Assembly: GCA_002382605.1 (NCBI GenBank)
Contig: DFYG01000094.1
Location: 1 to 9,756 of the forward strand
Direction: 5' to 3'
Source of the DNA: Synergistaceae bacterium UBA4088
GTDB lineage: Bacteria; Synergistota; Synergistia; Synergistales; Thermovirgaceae
Length of the DNA: 9,756 nt
Shown piece after piece: positions 1 through 5,835 of the stretch. Position 1 is the first letter of the stretch. The number at the start of each line of letters is the position of its first letter. Made by a program: the position numbers and the translations under genes. The notes under the pieces are model-generated. The model did not search any database and was not told the origin of the DNA. It saw only the letters and a program-made list of their open reading frames with translations.

Positions 1-187
1 TCGACCACGCTGTTCCGGCTCCTACTGACAAGCACGCCGAAACCCTCCTCGCACATGATCTGGTGGCAGACGCCGCCCTTGCTTGTGACGTCGTAGAAGT
101 TACTGATCCCCTGCTCCTTGACGAAGGCGCGGATCTGCATGTGGTTTTCGGCGTGCTTGTCAGTAGGAGCCGGAACAGCGTGGTCGA
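1..187. repeat. Perfect 42-bp inverted repeat at the window edge (arms 1-42 and 146-187)
   Basis: Bases 1-42 are the exact reverse complement of bases 146-187, with 103 bases between the arms. The match stops at base 43 (C facing T145) and is open at the window edge, so it may be longer. Both arms lie inside the second large-subunit gene. The 146-187 arm encodes expected family sequence around the DHAVP motif. The 1-42 arm replaces the expected continuation after MCEEG with unrelated residues. This looks like a fold-back chimera or assembly artefact at a contig end rather than a biological repeat. Confidence 0.9.
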
Positions 188-371
188 GAATGAAGACCAG
201 GTTGTCGGGTTTCCATACCTTCTTCACACCTATCTTTTTGAAGGTCTTCGAGATGGGAGCGGCGTTGTCGTGGCTCATGCAGAAGTCTGGTTCGACGATC
301 ACCACCTGACCGGCGGATACGGATTCTCCAGCCGCCTTGCCAAGTACCTTTTCAGCGAATGTTTTGCCCAT
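1..371 (-). CDS. Aconitase/3-isopropylmalate dehydratase-family large subunit, second paralogue, 5' part only
   Basis: This is the N-terminal part (123 codons, running off the left edge) of a [4Fe-4S] hydro-lyase large subunit of the LeuC/homoaconitase/dimethylmalate dehydratase group. These enzymes isomerise or dehydrate hydroxy-di/tricarboxylic acids in the cytosol together with a small swivel subunit. It starts at ATG 371 behind a GGAGGGAGGAG ribosome site, 18 bases after the small-subunit stop. The protein begins MGKTFAEKVLGKAAG, like its neighbour at 935-2215. The canonical motifs are present: HD at 34-35, DHAVP at 63-67 and GGVCHQIMCEEG at 99-110. The usual PGD...DSH segment should follow, but from about residue 111 the sequence is non-homologous because bases 1-42 are an inverted copy of 146-187. 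The cluster-ligating cysteines lie beyond the window. The exact substrate cannot be told. Confidence 0.85.
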   Translation of the reverse strand, partial: MGKTFAEKVLGKAAGESVSAGQVVIVEPDFCMSHDNAAPISKTFKKIGVKKVWKPDNLVFILDHAVPAPTDKHAENHMQIRAFVKEQGISNFYDVTSKGGVCHQIMCEEGFGVLVSRSRNSVV

Positions 372-389
372 GCCGTTTTCTCCTCCCTC

Positions 390-920
390 CTACTTCTTTT
401 CTGCAGCCTTTTCCTTGAGATACTCGATCAGGCCGCCGGCTTTCATGATGTCTTTTTCAAGATCGGCAACCGCGTCGCCATGGAAAGTGTTGCCGTTGGT
501 GACATCCTTGATCTCACCCTTGAGAAGGTTTACCTCGAGCTGATCTCCGTCCTTGATCTTTCCGTCCTTTATCGCCTGGCTGAGTCCTTTTACGAAGAGT
601 ACCGGATAGCCGTTGTTGATGGCGTTGCGGTAGTAGATGCGCGAGAAGGACTCGGCCAGAATTACCGGCACGCCGGCATACTTGAGGCAGTAGACAGCAT
701 GCTCGCGCGATGAACCGCAGCCGAAGTTGGTCCCCGCGACCACGAAATCGCCTTCCTTTACCTCTTTGGCGAAATTCTCCTTGCCGGGGAAGTACTCAAA
801 GGAGTACTGCGGCATTTTTTTGGGATCTGTCTCGGCCAGGTACTTGTTGTGATAGATGAGGTCAGTGTCGACGTCATCATTGAAAACCCAGGCCCTTCCG
901 TGAAGGATCGTCTTGTCCAT
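390..920 (-). CDS. 3-isopropylmalate dehydratase/homoaconitase-type small subunit (LeuD-like)
   Basis: This is the small (swivel) subunit of an aconitase-family hydro-lyase, expected to pair with a large subunit and supply substrate-binding residues over the [4Fe-4S] cluster. It has 176 residues, normal for stand-alone small subunits of the archaeal/anaerobe type. Visible motifs are GRAWVFNDDVDTDLI at 8-22, the specificity-loop region with YLAE at 27-30, the signature FGCGSSREHA at 66-75 and SFSRIYYRNAINNG at 91-104. The loop after the DTD motif distinguishes isopropylmalate from homoaconitate enzymes in characterised archaeal members. YLAE does not match a specificity I can assign. It starts at ATG 920 behind AGGGAGGG, 14 bases after the large-subunit stop, and the second large subunit follows after 18 bases. 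It is the only small subunit seen for two large subunits. The C-terminus is lysine/glutamate rich. Confidence 0.92.
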   Translation of the reverse strand: MDKTILHGRAWVFNDDVDTDLIYHNKYLAETDPKKMPQYSFEYFPGKENFAKEVKEGDFVVAGTNFGCGSSREHAVYCLKYAGVPVILAESFSRIYYRNAINNGYPVLFVKGLSQAIKDGKIKDGDQLEVNLLKGEIKDVTNGNTFHGDAVADLEKDIMKAGGLIEYLKEKAAEKK

Positions 921-934
921 GAATAGTTCCCTCC

Positions 935-2215
935 CTATCCGAGGATATCCCTGGGATCTGTGACCTTGCCGCGAACGGCAGTGGCCATTGCGGTCATCGG
1001 ACTTGCCAGGTATGTGTGGCTGCCCTTGCCCACTTTGCCTATGAAGTTCCTGTTGGTCGTTGACATTCCCACGTCTCCGCCCGGGAGCGTGCCGTAATGC
1101 TCGGCGGTGCAGAGAGCGCAGGTCGGATTGGTGAAGATCACTCCGGCCTCAAGGAATTTCTGGATATAGCCTGCCTCGGCGCACTGCAGCATGACCTCGC
1201 GCGTGGCAGGAGTTACGATGGCCCGCATTCCGGGAGCTATCTTGAAGTTGGCGGCCTTGAGAACTTCAAAAGCGGCGGTGATGTCCTCGAACCTGCCGTT
1301 GGAGCAGGATCCTATGTGGACCTGGTCGACGTGCGCTCCGGCGACTTCGCGGACCTTTTTGACATTGTCGGGAGCATCGGGGCAGGATGTCATCGGTTCG
1401 AGGTCATCGACGTTGAACTCCAGCTCCTGGCAGTAGACAGCGTCCGGATCTGCGGAGAGGGTTTTCACCCGGTCCACGACTTCCTTGCCGGCCCTCTCTA
1501 CGAGCCAGTCGAGGACCTTTCCGTTCGGCATGATGAGCCCGACCTTGCCGCTCATCTCGGTGACCATAGAACAGAGGGTGATCCTGTCGGCAAGGGAAGC
1601 CTTCTCGATGGTGTCGCCGCAGAACTCGACGGACATGAAGAACATTCCATCCGCGCCCAGCGTTCCCACTATGTCAGTAAGCAGGTCGCGCATGCAGACT
1701 CCCTTGTTGAACGCACCGTTGACGGTGACCTTCATCGACTCAGGTACGCGGAACCAGTTGGTCCCCTCGAACCACGAGGCTACGATGTCGGTGTTCCCGA
1801 CGCCGGTTGCAAAGGCTCCAACGGCCCCAAGCAGGTTCATGTGGCTGTCGGTGCCGAGGATCACATCGCCGGGCTTTACAAGGCCGTGTTCCAGGAGAAC
1901 GTGCTGTCCGATACCCCAGTTGACATCAAAGACCTTTTTGATGCCCTGCTGTTTGGCGAATTCGCGGATGATCTTCTGGTTGACGGAAACCTTCTCGGAG
2001 TGCGATGGAGCCTGAAGGTCGAAAGTGAATGCGACCTTGTCTGGATCCCATACCTTGCCCTTTTTTTCGGTGACCTCTTCAAACTGGAGAACGCAGTTGG
2101 CGCCGCCGAAGTCCCTGGCCGTGGAAAGGTCGATGTTGCACCAGACCCTGTCCCCGACCTTGACTTCCTTGCCGGCTGCCCGTTTCATGATCTTTTCGAT
2201 CATTGTTTTGCCCAT
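935..2215 (-). CDS. Divergent aconitase/3-isopropylmalate dehydratase-family large subunit
   Basis: This is a 426-residue large subunit of the LeuC/homoaconitase/dimethylmalate dehydratase superfamily and is complete for the short (about 420 aa) subtype. The three cluster ligands are present: Cys304 in HIGSCSNGR and Cys366/Cys369 in PTCALCT, so a [4Fe-4S] cluster is expected. GTDSH (121-125), GAFATGVGNTD (133-143), STTNRNFIGK (385-394) and YLASPMTAMA (402-411) also fit the fold. Several active-site motifs are altered. The family HD is RD at 34-35, DHxxP is DLQAP at 66-70, GxxHQ is GIGQH at 101-105, and DSHT is DSHM at 123-126. The second paralogue at 1-371 is canonical at the motifs it retains, HD, DHxxP and HQ. 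Start is ATG 2215 behind AGGGAGGTG, 33 bases after the HD gene. It may be an active enzyme with another substrate, or a specialised partner subunit. The family call is firm; the reaction is not. Confidence 0.9.
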   Translation of the reverse strand: MGKTMIEKIMKRAAGKEVKVGDRVWCNIDLSTARDFGGANCVLQFEEVTEKKGKVWDPDKVAFTFDLQAPSHSEKVSVNQKIIREFAKQQGIKKVFDVNWGIGQHVLLEHGLVKPGDVILGTDSHMNLLGAVGAFATGVGNTDIVASWFEGTNWFRVPESMKVTVNGAFNKGVCMRDLLTDIVGTLGADGMFFMSVEFCGDTIEKASLADRITLCSMVTEMSGKVGLIMPNGKVLDWLVERAGKEVVDRVKTLSADPDAVYCQELEFNVDDLEPMTSCPDAPDNVKKVREVAGAHVDQVHIGSCSNGRFEDITAAFEVLKAANFKIAPGMRAIVTPATREVMLQCAEAGYIQKFLEAGVIFTNPTCALCTAEHYGTLPGGDVGMSTTNRNFIGKVGKGSHTYLASPMTAMATAVRGKVTDPRDILG

Positions 2216-2248
2216 GGGTCACGCACCTCCCTTAATTGATATTTTCGG

Positions 2249-2803
2249 CTACAGAAGTCCGAGGAACGATTTGATCGTCTCGAAGTTGATGAAATCACAC
2301 TTGTTGATGACAACGGCCTCCGGGCAGCGGTACGCACCGTCGCCTTCCTTGGCGTGTACCGCTATGCAGTGGCAGATGCGGGAGGGTACGTCGTTGCGCA
2401 TCGCGAGTCCCACGCCGGAGAACGGGTGGCGGAGGTCTTTGCCCATCTTCGATTTGACGGCTTTTCCGTCCTTCTTCTCGTATTCGACCAGTTTGCCAAC
2501 GTCGTGCAGGATGGCTCCGGCAATCAGCGTATCGTGATCCAGCGCAAAGCCGCCGCTGTTCTTGTAGAGAGGGTTGTACTCCTCGTATATCTTCTTTGCC
2601 ATCCGTGTTACGCCCCTGTTGTGTACGTTAAGGGAAGCGGGGCAGTCAGGGATGAGAAGAGTGAACGGTATCTTGTCCATATCCTCGGGTTCCCATCCGC
2701 CTGTCCTGAGTGCGTCCTCGATAGTAGCTACGACCTTGTCTTTGAGACCATTGTCCTGGATCCAGTCGATCTCCGGGATCATTTTGATGATCCTGTCTTT
2801 CAT
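2249..2803 (-). CDS. HD-domain metal-dependent phosphohydrolase-like protein
   Basis: This is a 184-residue cytosolic protein with the HD-superfamily metal-binding pattern: His61, His100-Asp101 in AILHDVGK, further histidines at 126 (RHPFSG) and 150 (AVHAKEG), and Asp170 (NKCDFIN). HD proteins usually hydrolyse phosphomonoester or phosphodiester bonds, often of nucleotides, but some act on other substrates. Nothing here shows the substrate. No fused partner domain, signal peptide or membrane segment is visible. The start is placed at ATG 2803 behind GGAGGGG. The frame is open further upstream to 2905, but that would overlap the regulator gene and lacks a ribosome site. It sits 50 bases after the GntR gene and 33 bases before the divergent large subunit, so it is probably co-transcribed and part of the same pathway or its control. 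Confidence 0.85.
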   Translation of the reverse strand: MKDRIIKMIPEIDWIQDNGLKDKVVATIEDALRTGGWEPEDMDKIPFTLLIPDCPASLNVHNRGVTRMAKKIYEEYNPLYKNSGGFALDHDTLIAGAILHDVGKLVEYEKKDGKAVKSKMGKDLRHPFSGVGLAMRNDVPSRICHCIAVHAKEGDGAYRCPEAVVINKCDFINFETIKSFLGLL

Positions 2804-2852
2804 GTGAACACCCCTCCAGAATATTTTTTGAAGCCTTGCCGCTCTATTGATG

Positions 2853-3551
2853 TTACTTGACCTCGAGAGCCAGTGCTTCCTGCAGCGTTCTGTAGACCCG
2901 TTCAATGTGTCTGGCCGAAAGTGATTGAGCTCTTGCGACGTCGTGATCTATGATCGCGTCATAGATGGCCTGGTGTTCGTTCAGAAAAGCCTCCCTGTCC
3001 GCCAGGAGAGAGTAGATCCGTTCGTGGGTAGCCATAATAAGATTGAATGTCATCTTCACGATGTTGATGAATACGAAGTTGTGCGTTGACTCGGCCAGAG
3101 CCAGGTGAAAATCGAAATCGGCCTGTGACCGGGGTTCGATCATTTCCAGGTTTTTTTCCGTTCGTGAGAGAACCTTGCGCAGTTTCATGAGATCTGCCGG
3201 TATGGCATGCATTGCTGCGGTCGCCGCTATTGCGGGATCGAGGACCCGGCGGGCCTCCATAAGCTCAAGAACGGCTTCGTCTTCCAGGGGCATATTTCTG
3301 CTGTCTGCCGTATCCCCACGGGGCTTTCGGACGAACCGCCCCTTGCCAGGGACGCTGTCGATGAGCCCCAGAAGTTCAAGGACCCTGAAGGCTTCCCTTA
3401 ATGAACTCCTGCTGACTCCCATGTCACCCATCAGTTGGCGTTCGGGAGGGAGAGGGTCTCCCGGCTGGAGTTCCCCGGAAGATATGGAGTCTTTCAACTG
3501 GCTTACAACCTGTTCGTATATCCTTGTATGTCGTAGTTTTTTGTCGGTCAT
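2853..3551 (-). CDS. FadR/FCD-subfamily GntR transcriptional regulator
   Basis: This is a 232-residue ligand-responsive DNA-binding regulator. The N-terminal winged helix-turn-helix spans roughly residues 8-78, with the GntR signature IYEQVVSQL, then PGDPLPPERQL, MGVSRSSLREAFRVLELLGLI and GKGRFV. The C-terminal all-helical FCD domain (about 90-225) shows the expected metal/ligand pocket residues: Asp145 and His149 in ADFDFHLALAE, His193 in NEHQAIYDAI and His215 in ARHIE. FCD regulators often bind organic acids through a metal ion, which suits a hydroxy-acid dehydratase operon. Start is ATG 3551 behind GAGGAGGG. It is the first gene of the leftward operon, so it probably regulates itself as well as the genes downstream. 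It also faces the betaine-type transporter operon across a 382-base control region and could control both. The effector is unknown. Confidence 0.93.
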   Translation of the reverse strand: MTDKKLRHTRIYEQVVSQLKDSISSGELQPGDPLPPERQLMGDMGVSRSSLREAFRVLELLGLIDSVPGKGRFVRKPRGDTADSRNMPLEDEAVLELMEARRVLDPAIAATAAMHAIPADLMKLRKVLSRTEKNLEMIEPRSQADFDFHLALAESTHNFVFINIVKMTFNLIMATHERIYSLLADREAFLNEHQAIYDAIIDHDVARAQSLSARHIERVYRTLQEALALEVK

Positions 3552-3564
3552 CTCTACCCTCCTC

Positions 3565-3575
3565 GGTGGACCACC
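3565..3575. promoter_or_regulatory. Short palindrome near the GntR operon start, possible operator
   Basis: GGTGG-A-CCACC is a perfect 5+1+5 palindrome. It lies between the proposed minus-strand -10 element (3584-3589) and the ribosome site of the GntR gene, close to the expected transcription start. That position would suit autorepression. It is short and may be chance; no second copy was found elsewhere in the control region. Confidence 0.3.
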
Positions 3576-3583
3576 CAGTACAC

Positions 3584-3612
3584 TTTATATACCAAGCATA
3601 CCGTTTGTGCAA
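3584..3612 (-). promoter_or_regulatory. Candidate sigma-70 promoter for the GntR-HD-dehydratase operon
   Basis: On the minus strand, TTGCAC (3612-3607) and TATAAA (3589-3584) are separated by 17 bases. The -10 lies in an AT-rich TATATAAAG run. The -35 matches consensus only in its TTG. Transcription would start near 3577, giving a leader of about 25 bases before the ATG at 3551. The call rests on spacing and position only. Confidence 0.45.
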
Positions 3613-3628
3613 TAGTTATCAAGAAGAC

Positions 3629-3646
3629 TAAATGTTCAGACATTTA
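3629..3646. promoter_or_regulatory. Perfect inverted repeat between divergent promoters, candidate GntR operator
   Basis: TAAATGT-TCAG-ACATTTA is a perfect 7-bp inverted repeat with a 4-base centre. It lies just upstream of the minus-strand -35 (3607-3612) and about 30 bases upstream of the plus-strand TTGACA (3677-3682). Operators of FadR/FCD regulators are typically short AT-flanked palindromes with GT...AC half sites, as here. It is the best candidate binding site for the regulator encoded at 2853-3551. It could also be bound by another factor. Confidence 0.45.
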
Positions 3647-3676
3647 ACCGCTCGGCACTTTAATGCATACAAAAAT

Positions 3677-3710
3677 TTGACATGCAATTTGGTTTGCCCT
3701 ACATTATAAA
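3677..3710 (+). promoter_or_regulatory. Candidate promoter for the betaine-type ABC operon
   Basis: A perfect -35 TTGACA (3677-3682) is followed 17 bases later by TACATT (3700-3705), inside the AT-rich run TACATTATAAAA. A TATAGT at 3720-3725 is an alternative -10 but lacks a well-spaced -35. Transcription from here would give a leader of roughly 220 bases before the ATG at 3934. The perfect -35 is the main support. Confidence 0.45.
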
Positions 3711-3822
3711 AACCGGGGGTATAGTGAACGGCTCTGTGCTGTGAAATATCAGATTGAAAGTTATTCCATGCTTCTTCCCAGGCAGCATCCTGATCTGTTT
3801 TTCAGTAGTTTCCTGTCGTGCC

Positions 3823-3909
3823 GTTTCCGCATTGCTTCGGAAACAGGGCTTCTGACCTTCCTAACCTGGTTTAAATTGATAAGTTTTTTCAGGGCCCCCA
3901 CGAAGGTCA
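3823..3909 (+). promoter_or_regulatory. Possible structured leader of the ABC transporter mRNA
   Basis: Two perfect inverted repeats lie in the long leader: GTTTCCG (3823-3829) with CGGAAAC (3838-3844), an 8-base loop; and TGACCTTC (3853-3860) with GAAGGTCA (3902-3909), a 41-base loop containing a T6 run. The second arm ends 11 bases before the ribosome site GGAGGG at 3921-3926. I recognise no known riboswitch class. The region 3711-3933 holds no convincing gene. The hairpins could be control structures or chance. Confidence 0.3.
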
Positions 3910-3933
3910 ACAAATCCAAAGGAGGGATTTTTG

Positions 3934-4944
3934 ATGAGGAATGGGAGAAAGGTTCTTTTTGCACTTTTACTTGCCCTTTTGATAGGGGTGGTATCGATCC
4001 AGGCGGCATTTGCCGGTGAAAAGGTTGTTATGGTCGACTTCAGCTGGAGCAGTGTCCAGATGCACAACCGTATTGCCGGATTCATCCTGGAGCACGGTTA
4101 CGGGTACTCTCCGGATTACATGTTCGCCGAATCCGTACCGGGTCTTACCGGCCTCCAGCAGGGTGATATCGATATCGCGATGGAGATGTGGATCGACAAC
4201 GTTCTTGAGTGGTACAACGATGCCGTTGTCGATAAAAAGCAGGTTCTGAATCTCGGTCCCGTATTCCCCGACTCTCCGCAGGGGTGGTATGTCCCGACCT
4301 ATATGATAAAAGGCGACGAAAAACGCGGGATAAAGGCCACTGCACCAGATCTCAAGTCGGTCTTTGACCTTCCCAGATACAAAGAGCTGTTCAAGGATCA
4401 GGAAAACCCGAAGATGGGGCGTTTCTACAACGCCATTCCGGGGTGGGTGGTCCATGATATCAACCTCAAGAAGCTAAAGGCCTACAAACTCACCGACACA
4501 TTCGTGAACTTCGACCCGGGGTCACAGACCGCTCTGCAGACTGCCATTGTTTCCGCGTATGAAAAGGGAGAGCCTGTACTTGCCTATTACTGGGAGCCGG
4601 AGTGGATCATGGGGATGCTCGACATGACCATGCTGGAGGAACCTCCATACGACCCCGAACGCTGGGGCGAGGGGAAGGATTATGGGTGCGCGTTCCCTGC
4701 TGCACGTGTTCACATCGGCATCAACGCGGCTTTCGCTGATAAGAATCCGCAGGTGCTGGAATTCCTGAAAAAATATGAGACGACACTTGCCCAGAACAAC
4801 GCGGCCCTGGCCTATATGCAGCAGGAAGAGGCCAAGGTGGAAGATGCCGCTATCTGGTTCCTGAAAAACTACGGCGATGTCTGGAAAGAGTGGGTCCCCG
4901 GAGACGTGGCCGGCAAGGTGGAAGCGGCGCTTGCAAAAAAGTAG
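3934..4944 (+). CDS. Periplasmic glycine betaine/choline-type ABC substrate-binding protein (OpuAC/ProX family)
   Basis: This is a 336-residue solute receptor that delivers a quaternary amine-like substrate to the ABC permease. A Sec signal peptide covers residues 1-27 (RNGRK basic start, LLLALLIGVV core, cleavage after AAFA). There is no lipobox, so a soluble periplasmic protein is expected. The mature part matches the OpuAC fold, with aromatic residues of the kind that build the cation cage: Trp38 (DFSW), Trp86 (EMWIDN), Trp118 (QGWYVPTY), and Trp220 and Trp224 (YYWEPEW). ATG 3934 is chosen over the adjacent TTG 3931 because GGAGGG at 3921-3926 then has better spacing. The ATPase gene follows after 6 bases. 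The substrate (glycine betaine, choline, carnitine or proline betaine) cannot be decided by eye. Confidence 0.9.
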   Translation: MRNGRKVLFALLLALLIGVVSIQAAFAGEKVVMVDFSWSSVQMHNRIAGFILEHGYGYSPDYMFAESVPGLTGLQQGDIDIAMEMWIDNVLEWYNDAVVDKKQVLNLGPVFPDSPQGWYVPTYMIKGDEKRGIKATAPDLKSVFDLPRYKELFKDQENPKMGRFYNAIPGWVVHDINLKKLKAYKLTDTFVNFDPGSQTALQTAIVSAYEKGEPVLAYYWEPEWIMGMLDMTMLEEPPYDPERWGEGKDYGCAFPAARVHIGINAAFADKNPQVLEFLKKYETTLAQNNAALAYMQQEEAKVEDAAIWFLKNYGDVWKEWVPGDVAGKVEAALAKK

Positions 4945-4950
4945 ACGGGC

Positions 4951-5835
4951 ATGACGGAGAACATTATCGAAGTTTCCGAACTCTGGAAAGTCTATTCGAA
5001 GAAAGATATCAACTTTAACGTCGAAGATGAAGATATGATCGAGTCGCTGGATGTATCCGGCGACTCGGTCGTTGCAGTCAGGAATGTCTCTTTTTCGGTG
5101 AAGCCGGGTGAGGTCTTCATCGTAATGGGGCTCTCCGGCAGTGGAAAATCAACCCTGATCCGCTGCCTGTTGAGACTTGTCGACATTTCGTGGGGAAGCG
5201 TCAGGATCAACGGCCAGGAGATAACTGCCATGAACAAGAGAGAGCTAACAGAGTTTCGCCGTCATCAGGCCGCAATGGTCTTTCAGCATTACGGTCTTCT
5301 GCCCCATAAAACAGTGATAGAGAACGTGGCTTTCGGACTGAAATTGCGCGGTGTCCCCAAAAAAGAGCGCAGGGAGCGGGCCGCTGAAACCCTCAAGATA
5401 GTAGGCCTGGAGAAGTGGGACAATTACTACCCCGCATCTCTGAGTGGAGGGATGCGACAGAGGGTGGGCATTGCCCGCGCCCTGGTGGCGGACACTCCGC
5501 TGCTGCTTATGGACGAGCCATTCAGCGGCCTTGATCCCCTTATCCGCCGCGAAATGCAGGAAGAGCTTGTCCGCATCCAGGAGGAGCTTCACAAGACTAT
5601 TTTTTTCGTTACTCACGACCTGGATGAGGCGATGCGGCTCGGGGACCGCATGGCCGTGATGAAGAACGGAGAGATAGTGCAGATCGGGAAACCCCCTGAG
5701 GTTTTTGCCAACCCCGCGGATGACTATGTCGCACGATTTGTCCAGGACAAACGCGAAGAGATAAGAAAGACGGACGAACAGATGGCGGCGCTTGCGACGC
5801 AGCCGGAAAAGGCAGTGAATAACGATGTTTCCTGA
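4951..5835 (+). CDS. Glycine betaine/proline-type ABC transporter ATP-binding protein, CBS-less (ProV/OpuAA family)
   Basis: This is a 294-residue cytosolic ATPase that powers the importer. Motifs in order: Walker A GLSGSGKST (60-68), Q-loop Gln112 in VFQHYGLLPH, ABC signature LSGGMRQRV (164-172), Walker B LLLMDEP (184-190) with Glu189, and switch His222 in THDLDEAMRLGDRMA. The LSGGMRQRVG, LDPLIRREMQ and THDLDEAMR blocks are typical of the ProV/OpuAA family. So is the insert of about 25 residues before VAVRNVSF. ProV and OpuAA of about 400 residues carry two C-terminal CBS domains that sense ionic strength in OpuA. Here the protein ends about 30 residues after YVARFV with a charged tail, so that sensor is absent. 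It starts 6 bases after the binding-protein stop with a weak ribosome site, so translational coupling is likely. It overlaps the permease start by 11 bases. Confidence 0.94.
   Translation: MTENIIEVSELWKVYSKKDINFNVEDEDMIESLDVSGDSVVAVRNVSFSVKPGEVFIVMGLSGSGKSTLIRCLLRLVDISWGSVRINGQEITAMNKRELTEFRRHQAAMVFQHYGLLPHKTVIENVAFGLKLRGVPKKERRERAAETLKIVGLEKWDNYYPASLSGGMRQRVGIARALVADTPLLLMDEPFSGLDPLIRREMQEELVRIQEELHKTIFFVTHDLDEAMRLGDRMAVMKNGEIVQIGKPPEVFANPADDYVARFVQDKREEIRKTDEQMAALATQPEKAVNNDVS

Noticed and set aside
1..187. Phase-variable invertible DNA segment
   Set aside because: A 42-bp perfect repeat with an inverted copy would resemble an invertible switch, but it lies within one conserved enzyme gene, has no recombinase nearby and coincides with the sequence end. 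An assembly or amplification artefact is more likely.
63..713. 216-codon open frame on the plus strand across the small subunit and second large subunit
   Set aside because: It is antisense to two genes with clear LeuC/LeuD motifs and has no domain signature of its own.
1097..2239. 380-codon open frame on the plus strand
   Set aside because: It is fully antisense to the large-subunit gene with its conserved cluster motifs. There is no recognisable domain or ribosome site.
2804..2905. Longer N-terminus for the HD protein, starting at 2905
   Set aside because: It would overlap the regulator gene by about 50 bases and add a basic, non-homologous stretch. ATG 2803 has a strong GGAGGGG ribosome site.
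3741..4019. Small open frames in the divergent control region
   Set aside because: No ribosome site or domain is seen, and the longest run into the signal-peptide region of the binding-protein gene in a different frame.
4960..5070. Unusual acidic insertion near the ATPase N-terminus
   Set aside because: ProV-type ATPases commonly have an insert of this length between the first strand and the VKDxS/VRNVSF strand, so it is normal for the family.
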